64,000 nucleotides of DNA from Stenotrophomonas sp. SAU14A_NAIMI4_5 (GCF_003086795.1 NZ_CP026003.1:3663531-3727530); one strand, 5' to 3'. Positions 1-9,891 are shown, counted from the stretch's first letter. Notes: generated by a model from the letters alone, not told the origin. Made by a program: numbers and translations.

Positions 1-1219
<1,219 letters not shown>

Positions 1220-1223
<4 letters not shown>

Positions 1224-1242
1224 ATCCACGCCATGCGTGGAT
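1220..1242 (+). repeat. SMAG/REP-like palindrome at the hppA stop
   Basis: GTAG head (1220-1223) followed by the perfect stem ATCCACGC-CAT-GCGTGGAT. The head supplies the TAG stop codon of hppA. This ATCCACGC subtype is the commonest in the window. Confidence 0.85.
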
Positions 1243-1261
1243 GGGGTTGTCGCCACGCCCC

Positions 1262-1329
1262 GTAGAGTCGAGCTTGCTCGACTGCTTTTGGCCTGCACCG
1301 CAAGAGCAGTCGAGCAAGCTCGACTCTAC
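1262..1329. repeat. Facing pair of SMAG palindromes (AGTCGAGC subtype)
   Basis: Two copies with stem AGTCGAGC/GCTCGACT in opposite orientation (about 1262-1286 and 1305-1329), separated by about 18 bases. The GTAG heads point outward, giving a long BIME-like hairpin between two convergent genes. The TAG of the right-hand head (minus strand) is the stop codon of the small membrane protein gene at 1326-1631. Confidence 0.85.
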
Positions 1330-1631
1330 GGCCTGGAACCCCGCAACCGCAGGGCGACAATCACCACCACTGCAATTCCCCAGCACACGTAGATGGGCGT
1401 ATCCCACCCGTCATAGGTGCTGTGCGGGCTGGAGATGAAGGCCAGCGACGCCAGCCACGCGCAGAGCACGCCGGGCAGGCGCGCGCCACGCCAGATGCAG
1501 AACGCAGCAAACACCAGCAGCGGCCAGGTAAAGATGACAGCGGCCGTGAACGGTGCCAGCGAGACAAAGGCCACGCAGGCGGCGAAGACCACGCTGCACC
1601 AGGCAAGCACCCGCAGGGTCCGTGTTGTCAC
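1326..1631 (-). CDS. Small inner-membrane protein, unknown function
   Basis: A 101-residue protein with about three or four hydrophobic segments: residues 8-25, 27-47, 52-67 and 80-95. The C-terminal tail is short and basic (LRLRGSRP). The stretch between the third and fourth segments (SSPHSTYDGWDTP) is polar. No enzymatic motif is visible. It is convergent with hppA, and its TAG stop falls inside a SMAG head. Codon use looks ordinary for the genome, which supports a real gene, but I do not recognise the family. Confidence 0.6.
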   Translation of the reverse strand: MTTRTLRVLAWCSVVFAACVAFVSLAPFTAAVIFTWPLLVFAAFCIWRGARLPGVLCAWLASLAFISSPHSTYDGWDTPIYVCWGIAVVVIVALRLRGSRP

Positions 1632-1683
1632 TGCAGCCTCCGGTCATCCATTGACGGTCGTGTCGATGATAGCGGTTGCCGCT

Positions 1684-1722
1684 GGGGTCAGAGCCCTTTC
1701 CTGCGGAAAGGGATCCGACCCC
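1684..1722. repeat. Palindrome of the GGGGTCAGAG / ATCCGACCCC family
   Basis: Arms GGGGTC..CCCTTTCC and GGAAAGGG..GACCCC are complementary, but the inner AGAG faces ATCC and cannot pair fully. The same mismatch recurs in other copies in this window. This copy lies between the small membrane gene and tonB. Confidence 0.75.
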
Positions 1723-1742
1723 GTTGCCGACCCCGCTGCCGG

Positions 1743-2462
1743 TCAACGACCGCGCAGGTAGAACGCGACCGGCACCATCACTTCCACCGGGTCGCCGGCC
1801 ACTTCGGCCGGCGGCGCCGGTACCGGGCTGGCGCGCTGCACGGTCTCCAGCGTTTCCTGGTCCAGCAACGCGAAGCCACTGCCGCGTTCGATGCGCGCGC
1901 CGGATACGCGCCCATCGCGGTACACGGCGAACCGTACGTAGACCACGCCCTGCTGGCGCAGCCGTTCGGACTGGCGCGGATAACGCCGGTGCTGCTGCAG
2001 ATGGCCCAGCAACAGTCCCTGCCAGGTGGCATTGGCGCGGCTGCGCTCACCGGCCGTGGTCTGCTGCGCCGCATAGCGCGTGGCGGCTTCAGCAGGAACC
2101 TCCGGCGGTGCCGTCGTCCGCTCGACATTGGCGTCGGCACTGTCCTGCGTGGTGCTGGCCGGTGCCTGCGGCTTGGGCACCACGTCGCCCTTCGGCTGCG
2201 GCGGCACCTTCGGCGCGGGCGCGTGTTCGCGCACGGTCTCGCGCTTCTGCCGTTCCTGCTGCAACGGCCCGGTCGGCAGCGCGCGCGGCGGTGCCGGCGG
2301 CGCCTGCACGGTCGGCGCAAGCTCCAGCATCAACGCGGCCGGCGGCGCCACCGGGGTGACCGGTGCCGCGCGCGCCTGCCACCACCACACCCCGCCAATC
2401 AGCACGGCGTGCACCAGCAGCACGATCGCCAGGCTGGTCGCCCAGCGCCGCAGTGTGTTCAT
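1743..2462 (-). CDS. tonB: TonB energy transducer
   Basis: Periplasm-spanning protein that passes proton-motive-force energy from ExbB/ExbD to outer-membrane TonB-dependent receptors. It has 239 residues: a single N-terminal membrane helix (about 8-28), a Pro-rich middle with PAPKVPPQPKGD-type repeats (about 35-100), and a C-terminal TonB domain (about 150-239) containing RRYPRQSERLRQQGVVYVRF and the typical GRVSGARIERGSG segment. Its start overlaps the exbD stop by ATGA, so the two are translationally coupled. As last gene of the minus-strand run hemO-DUF454-exbB-exbD-tonB, it is likely the dedicated transducer for the haem receptor encoded upstream. Confidence 0.93.
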   Translation of the reverse strand: MNTLRRWATSLAIVLLVHAVLIGGVWWWQARAAPVTPVAPPAALMLELAPTVQAPPAPPRALPTGPLQQERQKRETVREHAPAPKVPPQPKGDVVPKPQAPASTTQDSADANVERTTAPPEVPAEAATRYAAQQTTAGERSRANATWQGLLLGHLQQHRRYPRQSERLRQQGVVYVRFAVYRDGRVSGARIERGSGFALLDQETLETVQRASPVPAPPAEVAGDPVEVMVPVAFYLRGR

Positions 2463-2884
2463 CGCGCGCCCTGCTCCAGGCCGACGAGGGCCACCTTCAG
2501 GTAGCCCGCAGCGCGCAGTGCATCCAGGGTCGCCATCAGTTCGCCATAGGGCACGCGCTGGTCGGCACGCAGGTAGATGCGCTGCTCGGCGTCACCGTGC
2601 GTCGCCGCCTGCAATGCGGCACCCAGCGTGTCGCGCGGCACCGGCTGTTCGCCCACGCGCAGCGACAGGTCGGCCTGCACGGTCACGTACACCGGCACCT
2701 GCTCGCTGGGCGTGGCCTGTGCGCTGCTGGCCGGCAGCTGCACCGGTACCGAGACGGTGGCCAGCGGTGCGGCCACCATGAAGATGATCAGCAGCACCAG
2801 CATCACGTCGATGAAGGGCGTGACATTGATCTCGTGCGCTTCTTCGGGCGTGTCGTCGCGGTCGGACGCAGTCCTGATCGCCAT
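2459..2884 (-). CDS. exbD: ExbD/TolR family biopolymer transport protein
   Basis: Stator component of the TonB motor in the inner membrane. It has 141 residues: a short cytoplasmic N-terminus, one membrane helix with the conserved Asp (NVTPFIDVMLVLLIIFMVAA, about 20-39), and a periplasmic domain ending in ALRAAGYLKVALVGLEQ. The Asp in FIDVMLV is the proton-carrying residue of the family. The gene abuts exbB directly and overlaps tonB by four bases, so the three form one operon. Confidence 0.95.
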   Translation of the reverse strand: MAIRTASDRDDTPEEAHEINVTPFIDVMLVLLIIFMVAAPLATVSVPVQLPASSAQATPSEQVPVYVTVQADLSLRVGEQPVPRDTLGAALQAATHGDAEQRIYLRADQRVPYGELMATLDALRAAGYLKVALVGLEQGAR

Positions 2885-3628
2885 TCAATGCACCGCGCGC
2901 GGGGCGCTGGCCGGTGCGCGCGTGGCGGCACGGTCCAGGTCGCGCGAGACCAGCTGCTGCACGGCCGCCGAGAGATCGCCGAGCAGGCCACGCAGGCCGG
3001 CCAGCACGCGGCTGAAATGGTTGTAGACCAGCACCGCCGGAATCGCCGCGACCAGGCCCAGCGCCGTGGCCAGCAGCGCCTCGGCGATACCGGGTGCGAC
3101 CACGGCCAGGTTGGTGGTGTTGCTGTGGGCGATGCCGATGAAGCTGTTCATGATGCCCCACACGGTGCCGAACAGGCCCACGAACGGCGCCACCGCCCCG
3201 ATGCTGGCGAGCACGCCGATGCCACGCCGCTGCACGCGGGCGGTCTCCAGTTCCAGCCGGTCCAGGCGCGAGGCGACGCGCTCCTTTATGCCGTCGCGGC
3301 TGTCCAGATCCTGCGACAGGCGCAGTTCGCTGCGGGCCGCGTGCAGCATCGCTGCAGCGGTGCCTTCGGCGAGCGCGGCATCCGCATCGTCAGCGGGCAG
3401 GCTCGGCGTCTCCAGCAGCCGCGCACGTGCCACGCGCAGCGCGCGCGCCTGCCGTGACAACTCCCAGCCCTTGGCCAGCAGCACGGTCCAGGTGGCCAGC
3501 GAGGCGACGGCCAGCGCGATCATCACGGCTTTGACCACCACGTCGGCGGCCAGGTACATGCCCCACGGAGTGAGGGCGGGAGCGGCCAGGGGCGCAAGGT
3601 CAGCAGGCAGCATCGTCGGGGGTTCCAT
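2885..3628 (-). CDS. exbB: ExbB/TolQ family biopolymer transport protein
   Basis: Inner-membrane proton channel partner of ExbD. I start it at the Met of [11 protein letters not shown] (247 residues); the next Met at 3613 is equally possible, and neither has a strong ribosome-binding site. Three helices are visible: about 24-45, 140-165 ([20 protein letters not shown], the ExbB signature) and 178-200 ([20 protein letters not shown]). The start lies inside the 3' end of the preceding DUF454 gene, which suggests translational coupling. The extra N-terminal residues of the longer reading are rich in Arg and Pro and look non-coding. Confidence 0.93.
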   Translation of the reverse strand: MEPPTMLPADLAPLAAPALTPWGMYLAADVVVKAVMIALAVASLATWTVLLAKGWELSRQARALRVARARLLETPSLPADDADAALAEGTAAAMLHAARSELRLSQDLDSRDGIKERVASRLDRLELETARVQRRGIGVLASIGAVAPFVGLFGTVWGIMNSFIGIAHSNTTNLAVVAPGIAEALLATALGLVAAIPAVLVYNHFSRVLAGLRGLLGDLSAAVQQLVSRDLDRAATRAPASAPRAVH

Positions 3629-4064
3629 CAGAATCGGGGGTAGACGCGCGGCGGCGGGCCGCACGCGTTTCGGCATCGCCCACGTCCACCAGCGGTGTGG
3701 GATCAAGCCGTGGTGCCGGCCGGCTCAGCACATAGCCGGCGCTGGCCGCGAAGAACAGGCCCACGCCCAGCAGCAGGCGCCAGGAGGGGTGCGCACCCCA
3801 GCAGAACAGGACGAAACCCACGGCCATGCCGGCGCTGGCAAAGGCCTTGCCCTTGCGCGACACCGCGCCCTGCTCGCGCCACAGGCGCAGCGAGGGGCCA
3901 TAGCGCGGATGGGCAAGCAGGCGCTGCTCGAACTTCGGCGAACTGCGGGCGAAGCAGCCCACCGCCAGGATCAGGAAGATGGTGGTGGGCATCACCGGCA
4001 GCAGTGCACCGATCACGCCCAGGCCGACCATCAGCCAGCCCAGCGCGAACCAGAGCCAGCGCAT
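3600..4064 (-). CDS. DUF454 (YbaN-type) inner-membrane protein
   Basis: Small membrane protein of unknown biochemical role. I choose the Met of [10 protein letters not shown] (154 residues), because an upstream start would overlap hemO. The DUF454 signature is clear: [20 protein letters not shown], then [20 protein letters not shown] and [22 protein letters not shown]. Two further helices follow, then a soluble charged tail of about 35 residues. DUF454 genes often sit beside haem-utilisation genes, and here the gene lies between hemO and exbB in the same operon, so a haem or iron link is likely by context only. Confidence 0.85.
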   Translation of the reverse strand: MRWLWFALGWLMVGLGVIGALLPVMPTTIFLILAVGCFARSSPKFEQRLLAHPRYGPSLRLWREQGAVSRKGKAFASAGMAVGFVLFCWGAHPSWRLLLGVGLFFAASAGYVLSRPAPRLDPTPLVDVGDAETRAARRRASTPDSDGTPDDAAC

Positions 4065-4077
4065 CAGCGGTGGCCGC

Positions 4078-4668
4078 TCATGCGCCGAATTCCACTTCAA
4101 CGTGGCCATGCACGCTGCGGAAGGCGGCGTCGGCCGCATCGATCACCTGCTGTTCCTCTTCGGCCGACAGCGGCACCGCGTCCAGCGCCGCGGTGAACTC
4201 GCGCCAGTGGCGGGCGGCACCATCGGGGTGCGCGGCCAGGTGGCGGGCGCCGAAGTCACGGTCCAGGCCCAGCGCGGCGGCCATCTTGTACAGCACGGTG
4301 CCGCCCAGGTTGGAGCCTTCGGCCACGTACAGCCAGCCCAGCGCGGCCGGCAGCGGCAGGTCGGTGGCCAGCGGCGCCATGTCCTGGCCGGGCAGGCTCT
4401 GTTCCAGGTCCTGCAGGTCGCTGCGCACCTGCTGCAGGCGGCGGCGTTCATGCAGGGCCGGCAGCAGTGCGTCCAGTGCAGGGCTGGCGTAGAGCGCGTC
4501 GATGCTGCGGTGGAAGCGGTACTGCACGCGCAGGAAGCGGGCGAAGTTGCCGCGGTCGGCGAAGATGTCGCCGGCCATGATGCGCTTGTCGAGGGCGCCA
4601 TGGCTGTCACGGGTGGCGGCCTTCAGGCGCACGCTGCGGCTGTCGTCGGGGGAAATTGTCGCGGTCAT
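4078..4668 (-). CDS. hemO: Haem oxygenase (HemO/BphO type)
   Basis: Cytoplasmic enzyme that opens haem to biliverdin, CO and free iron. It has 196 residues from the Met of MTATISPDD; an upstream Met at 4734 would overlap the divergent gene and adds non-family sequence. The proximal haem-ligand region is ATRDSHGALDKRIM (His about residue 23), and the distal-helix glycine motif is EGSNLGGTVLYK (about 115-126). Length and motifs fit the bacterial haem oxygenase family. It is first gene of the run DUF454-exbB-exbD-tonB and lies close to a sigma/anti-sigma/receptor set, so imported haem is probably degraded here. It is divergent from a DUF2789 gene, and the about 110-base gap between them holds both promoters. 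Confidence 0.9.
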   Translation of the reverse strand: MTATISPDDSRSVRLKAATRDSHGALDKRIMAGDIFADRGNFARFLRVQYRFHRSIDALYASPALDALLPALHERRRLQQVRSDLQDLEQSLPGQDMAPLATDLPLPAALGWLYVAEGSNLGGTVLYKMAAALGLDRDFGARHLAAHPDGAARHWREFTAALDAVPLSAEEEQQVIDAADAAFRSVHGHVEVEFGA

Positions 4669-4778
4669 CGGGGAGTGCCAGGGGGAAGCGTCGATCATGA
4701 GACGTGCCACGAGGGGGTTCCCCCAAGACGGCATGCGTCGATAATGCAGCTTACCTTTCCCCTGCCAGGCAGTTTCCG

Positions 4779-5036
4779 ATGATCACCACCGAACCGAGCA
4801 TGACCAACCTGTTCCTGCAGCTGGGCCTGGACGCCAGCGCCGAGGCCATCGCCGGGTTCATCGCCCAGCACCAGCTGGCCACGGAAGTGGAAGTGGCCGA
4901 CGCCCCGTTCTGGAGCGATGCGCAGCGCCAGTTCCTGGCCGAATCGCTGCAGGCCGATGCGGCCTGGACCACCGTGGTGGACGAGCTGAACGAAGCGCTG
5001 CACGAAGATGCCGTGAAGGCGGCGCGCGGGCTGTAA
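4779..5036 (+). CDS. DUF2789 family small protein
   Basis: An 85-residue acidic protein from ATG 4779; a second Met at 4800 (MTNLFLQLGLD) would give 78 residues and matches the usual family start. The sequence MTNLFLQLGLDASAEAIAGF followed by IAQHQL, then APFWSDAQRQFLAESLQ, is typical of DUF2789, a helical family with no known function. A GATAAT -10-like box lies at 4739-4744. It is the only plus-strand gene inside the haem region and is divergent from hemO. Confidence 0.8.
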   Translation: MITTEPSMTNLFLQLGLDASAEAIAGFIAQHQLATEVEVADAPFWSDAQRQFLAESLQADAAWTTVVDELNEALHEDAVKAARGL

Positions 5037-5051
5037 GCGCTCGGGAAGAAA

Positions 5052-5122
5052 CGCCGGGCATGGCCCGGCGCTACCGACGTGCCGGGGTCAGAGCCCTTTC
5101 CGCTGGAAAGGGATCCGACCCC
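5052..5122. repeat. SMAG palindrome plus GGGGTCAGAG-type palindrome
   Basis: 5052-5074 is a CGCCGGGC-subtype SMAG (CGCCGGGC-ATG-GCCCGGCG-CTAC). 5084-5122 is a copy of the GGGGTCAGAG...ATCCGACCCC family with the same AGAG/ATCC internal mismatch as other copies. Both lie between the DUF2789 gene and the receptor gene, which converge here. Confidence 0.8.
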
Positions 5123-5128
5123 GGTCTG

Positions 5129-8044
5129 TCAGTACTTCCAGGTGATGGCCAGGCGCGCGGTACGGCCCGGGGCCGGCATCACGCCCAGGGCCAGCGGGTC
5201 CAGGTAGTAGCGATCAGTCAGGTTGTCGACGTTGGCTTCCACCGACAGCTGGTCGTTGAAGCTCCAGCTGGCGAACACGTCCACCAGGGTGGTCGGCCGG
5301 TACAGCTGCTGGATCGCCGACAGGCCGACGTTCCATTCCTTGTCCAGCTTGCTGATCGGGCCGGCGTTGTGGACCACGCGGGTACCGAAGGTCAGCCGCT
5401 CGTCGAACAGGCGCGAGCCGACGGTCAGGTTGACCATGTAGCGCGGCGGGTTCTGCGTGTTCGAGTACGAACCCTCGAAGCCACCATCGACGCAGTCAGG
5501 CGTATTGGCCAGCTCCTCGATCTTGCGCTGCACGCCGTAGGCACGACGCTCGGCGGCGATGTCCGGCGCGCAGGTCTTGGCCTTGAAGTAGTAGTGCGCC
5601 GATAGATCGGCGAACAGCTTGCCGCTGTCATAGCTGGACTGGAACTCCATGCCCGACACCTTGAACTGGTCGACGTTGCGGATCAGGCCGGCCGACAGCG
5701 TGCGGTAGTCGCGGGTGATCAGGTCGTCGATACGGGTATCGAAGTAGGCCAGCTTCAGCGCCAGGCGATCACCGGCAGTGAACAGGTCGTGGCGGATCGT
5801 GCTGGCGCCCAGTTCCCAGCTGCGCGCACGCTCGGGCTTCAGTTCGGACACCGGCTTGGCCGCGGTGAACAGGCCCAGGGTGGTCTCGAACAGGCTCGGC
5901 AGCTTGGTGCCTTCGGCGTACTTCAGGTAGACCATGCTGTCTTCGCTGAAGCGGAAGGCAACGCTGGCGGTCGGCGAGAACGCGCTGTCGCGGCGGCGGA
6001 TCGGCTTGGACCAGGTCCAGCTGACCGGCACTTCCAGGTCTTCGGCAGCATCGGCGTCGTAGAAGTTCCAGCCGCCGATGTCGGCCACCGTGCCACGCTC
6101 GTAGGGCGAGGCCAGCAGCGAGGCCTGGGTGAAGTCGCCGTTGGCGTCCGGGTACCAGTTCAGCAGCGCGATGCGCTTGGCCCGCCACGACGGCAGGTTC
6201 GGGTCGCCGTTGAGCAGTTCGGTGTAGCGGTACTGGCCCTGCACCTCGTACTTGTCCGGGGTGGCCAGGCGGTTGCGGTCGTGCACGTCCACGCGGTTCC
6301 AGCGGCCACCGGCCTGCACTTCCCAATGCTCGTCCAGCGCCCACTTCAACGACGCCACGGCGCTGTATTCCTTGCGCTCGGCGTTGCGCAGGAAACGGTT
6401 GTTGACCAGATCGTCGTGCATGATCGGCGCGGAACTGCCCGGCGCGATGTCCTCATCGCTGTAGGACAGGCCGTAATCCAGGGTGAAGCGGCCGGCATCG
6501 GTGTCGAAGATCGAGGTGTTGCTGGCATCCAGGCCGAAACGCTTCTGCCGCAGCGGGTTACGGTAGGCGTCCTTGTAGCCGGGGTTGCCGCTGAAGCTCG
6601 GCGCGTCGTACCACTCGGTGCGGCGGTCGTAGTACCACGGGGTGATCCCGGTCAGGCTGTTGTACATCACGCTGTCGGTGTCGGTGTACCAGGCGTTGAC
6701 GCGCAGATCGATCTTGTCGCTGTCCGGGTTGAAGCGGTAGCGCGCGCTGTAGCTGTCCATGTCGACGTGGCCCGGGTCCCACTGCGGCACGCGGTCGCGG
6801 TCCACGCGGATGATCTGCGAGGCCATGATCTCGCCGGCGGTGCCTTCATAGCGGCGGTAGCCCAGTTCCAGGGTCTGTGCATCGTCGATGCGCCAGGTGC
6901 CCTTGAGCAGCGCCGACTTCGAGCGCGAGGAGGTGTTGAAGACTTCGGTGCGCGGCGGGTTCAGCGGTGCCAGCGTGCGACGGGTCTGCGGAAAGTCGTC
7001 GTAGCCGTGCTTGCCGGCGAAGTAGTTGCCGTTGTCGCGGTACGCGTAGGCCGCGACCAGGTCGAATTTGTCCCAGTGTTTGGCAGCGGCGACGTTGAAG
7101 AACTGGCTGCCGGTGGCGCTGCGGTCGCTGCGCGGTGCGGCGTCGTAACCGGGCAGGTTGTTGGCACTGCCGTTGGCGAGGCCGCCGCGCACGCGCACGC
7201 CGACGTCGCGGCCCTCGCGCAGGACGTCATCGACGTTCAGTGTTTCCATTTCCACCACGCCGCCGATGCCGCCGGACGCATTGGCCTGCAGGCTCGGGCC
7301 CTTGGTGATGGTCAGCCGCGAGATCAGGTCCGGGTCCAGGTAGGTGCGCTGCGACTGGCCGGCGTAGCCACGGTAGGTGTCCATGCTGGACTGGCCGCCG
7401 TCAATGATGACCGGCACGCGGCTCTGCCCCTGGATGCCACGAATGTTGACGTCGAAGCCGTTGCCGACGCGCGGGTCGCCAGCGGTGACGCCGGCCACGC
7501 CCTTGACGATGTCGCCGTTGGAGGTGCCGCGGAAACGCTCCAGCTGGGTGCGGTTGATCGTGGTGCTCGAACCGACGCTGCGATAGGTGTCGAGCAGGCG
7601 TGCTTCGTCGCTGACCGCGCCGCCTTCGATGTGCTCACCGGACACGCTGAGCGTATCGGTGACGATGACGCCGCTGCCGGCCTGGGCCGGCGCTGCTTCC
7701 AGGGTGACCGCATCGCTGCCGACGCGGCGTGCGACCAGGCCACTGCCCTGTAGCAGGCGCGACAGCGCATCACTGGGCGACAGCGTGCCACTGACCGCCT
7801 GCGAGGTGACACCGTTGCCGAGCGTGGCCGGGTAGGCCACCTGCACGCCGGACTGGCGCATGTAGGCGCGCAGCGCGGCATCCAGCGGCTGGGCAGGAAT
7901 GTCGAAGCGCAGCAGGGCCGCGGCTGCGGTGGTGCTGGACTGGGCCAGCACGGTCGGCGCGGTGCCGGCCAGGCCAGCGGCAAGCAGGGCGATGCACAGA
8001 CGGGACGGGCGCAGTGCGCGGCCCGGACGACGGAAGTCGGACAT
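5129..8044 (-). CDS. TonB-dependent haem/haemoprotein-type receptor with STN signalling domain
   Basis: Outer-membrane gated porin of 971 residues, started at the Met of MSDFRRPGRALRP, which is followed by a signal peptide ending near TVLAQS (about 35). Next is an STN (secretin/TonB short N-terminal) domain, about 45-105 (FDIPAQPLDAALRAYMRQSG), which in FecA-type systems signals to a membrane anti-sigma factor. A TonB-box-like DTLSVSG precedes the plug (GTSNGDIVKGVAGVTAGDPR), and the barrel carries LKPERARSWELG, typical of haemoglobin/haem receptors. It ends in an aromatic C-terminus (LAITWKY). It is downstream of the FecI/FecR pair and near hemO. Haem as substrate is inferred from hemO, not proven; siderophore remains possible. 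Confidence 0.88.
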   Translation of the reverse strand: MSDFRRPGRALRPSRLCIALLAAGLAGTAPTVLAQSSTTAAAALLRFDIPAQPLDAALRAYMRQSGVQVAYPATLGNGVTSQAVSGTLSPSDALSRLLQGSGLVARRVGSDAVTLEAAPAQAGSGVIVTDTLSVSGEHIEGGAVSDEARLLDTYRSVGSSTTINRTQLERFRGTSNGDIVKGVAGVTAGDPRVGNGFDVNIRGIQGQSRVPVIIDGGQSSMDTYRGYAGQSQRTYLDPDLISRLTITKGPSLQANASGGIGGVVEMETLNVDDVLREGRDVGVRVRGGLANGSANNLPGYDAAPRSDRSATGSQFFNVAAAKHWDKFDLVAAYAYRDNGNYFAGKHGYDDFPQTRRTLAPLNPPRTEVFNTSSRSKSALLKGTWRIDDAQTLELGYRRYEGTAGEIMASQIIRVDRDRVPQWDPGHVDMDSYSARYRFNPDSDKIDLRVNAWYTDTDSVMYNSLTGITPWYYDRRTEWYDAPSFSGNPGYKDAYRNPLRQKRFGLDASNTSIFDTDAGRFTLDYGLSYSDEDIAPGSSAPIMHDDLVNNRFLRNAERKEYSAVASLKWALDEHWEVQAGGRWNRVDVHDRNRLATPDKYEVQGQYRYTELLNGDPNLPSWRAKRIALLNWYPDANGDFTQASLLASPYERGTVADIGGWNFYDADAAEDLEVPVSWTWSKPIRRRDSAFSPTASVAFRFSEDSMVYLKYAEGTKLPSLFETTLGLFTAAKPVSELKPERARSWELGASTIRHDLFTAGDRLALKLAYFDTRIDDLITRDYRTLSAGLIRNVDQFKVSGMEFQSSYDSGKLFADLSAHYYFKAKTCAPDIAAERRAYGVQRKIEELANTPDCVDGGFEGSYSNTQNPPRYMVNLTVGSRLFDERLTFGTRVVHNAGPISKLDKEWNVGLSAIQQLYRPTTLVDVFASWSFNDQLSVEANVDNLTDRYYLDPLALGVMPAPGRTARLAITWKY

Positions 8045-8179
8045 GGGAAACCTGTGAGGGGAACGGAGCCGCGGGCGCGGCGTCATCCGCGCAGGCGCGG
8101 ACACAACGACGTACGTGGCGGCGGCGGGTACGTTCGTGGGGTAAGACGAATGGGGTGGTTGGAACCCCAAGGTGAATTC

Positions 8180-8282
8180 ATCCACGCATGGCGTGGATCT
8201 ACCGGTGCGTGATTCAGTAGAGCCACGCCATGCGTGGCTGCGGGGTTGCCGGCAGATTCATCCACGCATGGCGTGGATCTAC
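8180..8282. repeat. Three SMAG palindromes between fecR-type gene and receptor
   Basis: Copies at 8180-8202, 8217-8239 and 8260-8282, stems ATCCACGC/GCGTGGAT or AGCCACGC/GCGTGGCT. The outer two have the head on the minus strand and the middle one on the plus strand. The head of the third (CTAC 8279-8282) provides the TAG stop codon of the anti-sigma gene. The array sits in the untranslated region between two genes of one regulatory cascade, where it could attenuate or stabilise mRNA. Confidence 0.85.
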
Positions 8283-9244
8283 CGGTGGACGATGGCCACG
8301 CCCAACGGCAGGCGGGTGACCTGCAGGCCGGCGGTCGCGGCCAGCGCATCGAGTGCCTGTTCCGGCTGGTCGATGCGCAGCGCCGCGCTGACCGCCGGCA
8401 GGCGCGACAGGTCACCGCGCACGAACGTCGGGCCACGGCGATAGCGCCCCACTTCCTGCACGGCCTCTGCCACGGCGGTTTCGTCCAGCAGCAGCTCACC
8501 CTGGCGCCAGGCGCCGACGCGATCGGCCGCCACGTTGGCCAGGCGGGTCACGCCGCTGTGCGCGCCGTAGCTCGCGCGCTGCCCCACCTGCAGGTAGGTC
8601 CAGCCGCCATCCACCGGATTGGCCACGCGCACACGGCCCTGCCCCACTTCGGTTTCCACCGAGTCGTCGAGGCGGGCCACGGTGAACGCGGTGGAGATGT
8701 CTTCGACCACGCCGTTGCCGGCGGCCACACTGAAGCGTCGCTGCGCATCGGCCGTCACCTCGAACCAGGCACGCCCCTGCAGCAGCTCGATGCGGCGCGC
8801 GTGTGCATCGAAGTGCACGGCGATGGCGCTGTCGGCATCAAGCACCGCGCGGCTGCCATCGGGCAACTGCACCGCCTGCACCTGGTGGTTGCTGCGATGG
8901 TCGGCCTGCAGCCGCAGCCATGCATCGGGTGCGGTCACCAGCAGCGCCACAGCCGCCGCGGCGGCGGCCGCCCAGTGCAGGCGACGCTGGCGGGGACGCG
9001 CACGCGCGCGGAGCGGGGAATGCGGCGTGGCGGCGACCGATGCCACCGGTGCCGGCGCGAGGCTGCGCCACAGGCGCCGCTCGTGCTCAAAGGCACGGCG
9101 ATGCCCCGGCTGTGCCAGCCATGCCTCGAAGTCCCGCATGCGCGCATCGCTGTGCTCGCCGGAGGCCAGGAACACGATCCAGTCCCGGGCCTGTTCGGCC
9201 ACGGGGTCGTCTGCGCGGGCGCTGGAAGGGGAATGCGGGCTCAT
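8279..9244 (-). CDS. FecR-type anti-sigma factor / transmembrane sensor
   Basis: Inner-membrane regulator that holds and activates the adjacent ECF sigma factor in response to the STN domain of the receptor. It has 321 residues from the Met of MSPHSPSSARADD. The N-terminal cytoplasmic DUF4880-like part is DPVAEQARDWIVFLASGEHS..FEAWLAQPGHRRAFEHERRLW (about 12-65). A hydrophobic helix follows at about 90-107. The periplasmic FecR domain (QLPDGSRAVLDADSAIAV.., RIELLQGRAWFEV) leads to an STN-like C-terminus (DQPEQALDALAATAGLQVTR). It is downstream of the sigma gene and upstream of the receptor. Its stop codon is inside a SMAG head. Confidence 0.92.
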   Translation of the reverse strand: MSPHSPSSARADDPVAEQARDWIVFLASGEHSDARMRDFEAWLAQPGHRRAFEHERRLWRSLAPAPVASVAATPHSPLRARARPRQRRLHWAAAAAAAVALLVTAPDAWLRLQADHRSNHQVQAVQLPDGSRAVLDADSAIAVHFDAHARRIELLQGRAWFEVTADAQRRFSVAAGNGVVEDISTAFTVARLDDSVETEVGQGRVRVANPVDGGWTYLQVGQRASYGAHSGVTRLANVAADRVGAWRQGELLLDETAVAEAVQEVGRYRRGPTFVRGDLSRLPAVSAALRIDQPEQALDALAATAGLQVTRLPLGVAIVHR

Positions 9245-9347
9245 CGGCTGGCAGGCGGTCGCGGGCGTGCGCGGTGGAAAGGACGGGACCGCAGTGCGAC
9301 CCATGGATCAAGACGTGTGAAGCGCAGCGGCCCCCAAGGGCGATCGA

Positions 9348-9848
9348 TCATCGGCCCTCGCGGGCCCAGGCCAACCGCGCCAGGGCGCTGCGTACGTGGT
9401 TCTCAACCGTGGTCACCGAGACACCCAGCCGGCGCGCGATCTCGGCCTGGGTCAGGCCCTGCAGCCGGTTGAGGCGGAAGATGCTGCGGGTCGGCTCGGG
9501 CAGGTGACCGGCCGCGTCCAGCACCCGCTGCAGCTCGTCCTGGGCCATCACCTGTTCCTCGGTGGACACCTCGTCCTCCTCTTCCCACAGGTAGTGCTCG
9601 GCCAGCAGGCGGTTGCGCCGCGTCGACTCGCGGCCATGATCGGTGGCCAGGTTGATCGCCAGGCGGTACAGGTAGGCCCGCGGGTTGTCGATGCTCTGCT
9701 GGTTGTCGACGCCACGGGCCTTGAACCAGACCGCCTGGATCACGTCCTCGGCACCACTGTCGCCGCCCAGGATGCGCTGCACCCGGCGCAGCAGCGCCGG
9801 CCGTTCGCGGATCAGCAGTTCGGTGAGGGTGGCGGCATTGGAAGGCAT
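9348..9848 (-). CDS. FecI-type ECF RNA polymerase sigma factor
   Basis: A 166-residue sigma factor with region 2 (about 10-75: EDVIQAVWFKARGV.., NPRAYLYRLAINLATDHGR) and region 4 (about 105-160: LPEPTRSIFRLNRLQGLTQ, then AEIARRLGVSVTTVENHVRS). In iron-starvation sigma systems it directs RNA polymerase to the receptor promoter when the receptor binds ligand. The order sigma, anti-sigma, receptor matches fec- and hur/bhu-type cascades. A Fur-box-like sequence lies about 45 bases upstream of its start. Confidence 0.93.
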   Translation of the reverse strand: MPSNAATLTELLIRERPALLRRVQRILGGDSGAEDVIQAVWFKARGVDNQQSIDNPRAYLYRLAINLATDHGRESTRRNRLLAEHYLWEEEDEVSTEEQVMAQDELQRVLDAAGHLPEPTRSIFRLNRLQGLTQAEIARRLGVSVTTVENHVRSALARLAWAREGR

Positions 9849-9891
9849 GCGCGAGGACGGGACGGACGGGGGCGGCGCGCATGCTACTCCG

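Noticed and set aside
1743..2781. Plus-strand Ala/Arg-rich proteins opposite tonB and exbD
   Set aside because: Frame shadows of high-GC coding sequence; composition lacks domain features, whereas tonB and exbD are clear on the minus strand.
8044..8185. Upstream start of the haem-type receptor
   Set aside because: Residues before MSDFRRP do not resemble a signal peptide, and the region overlaps non-coding sequence next to the SMAG copies.
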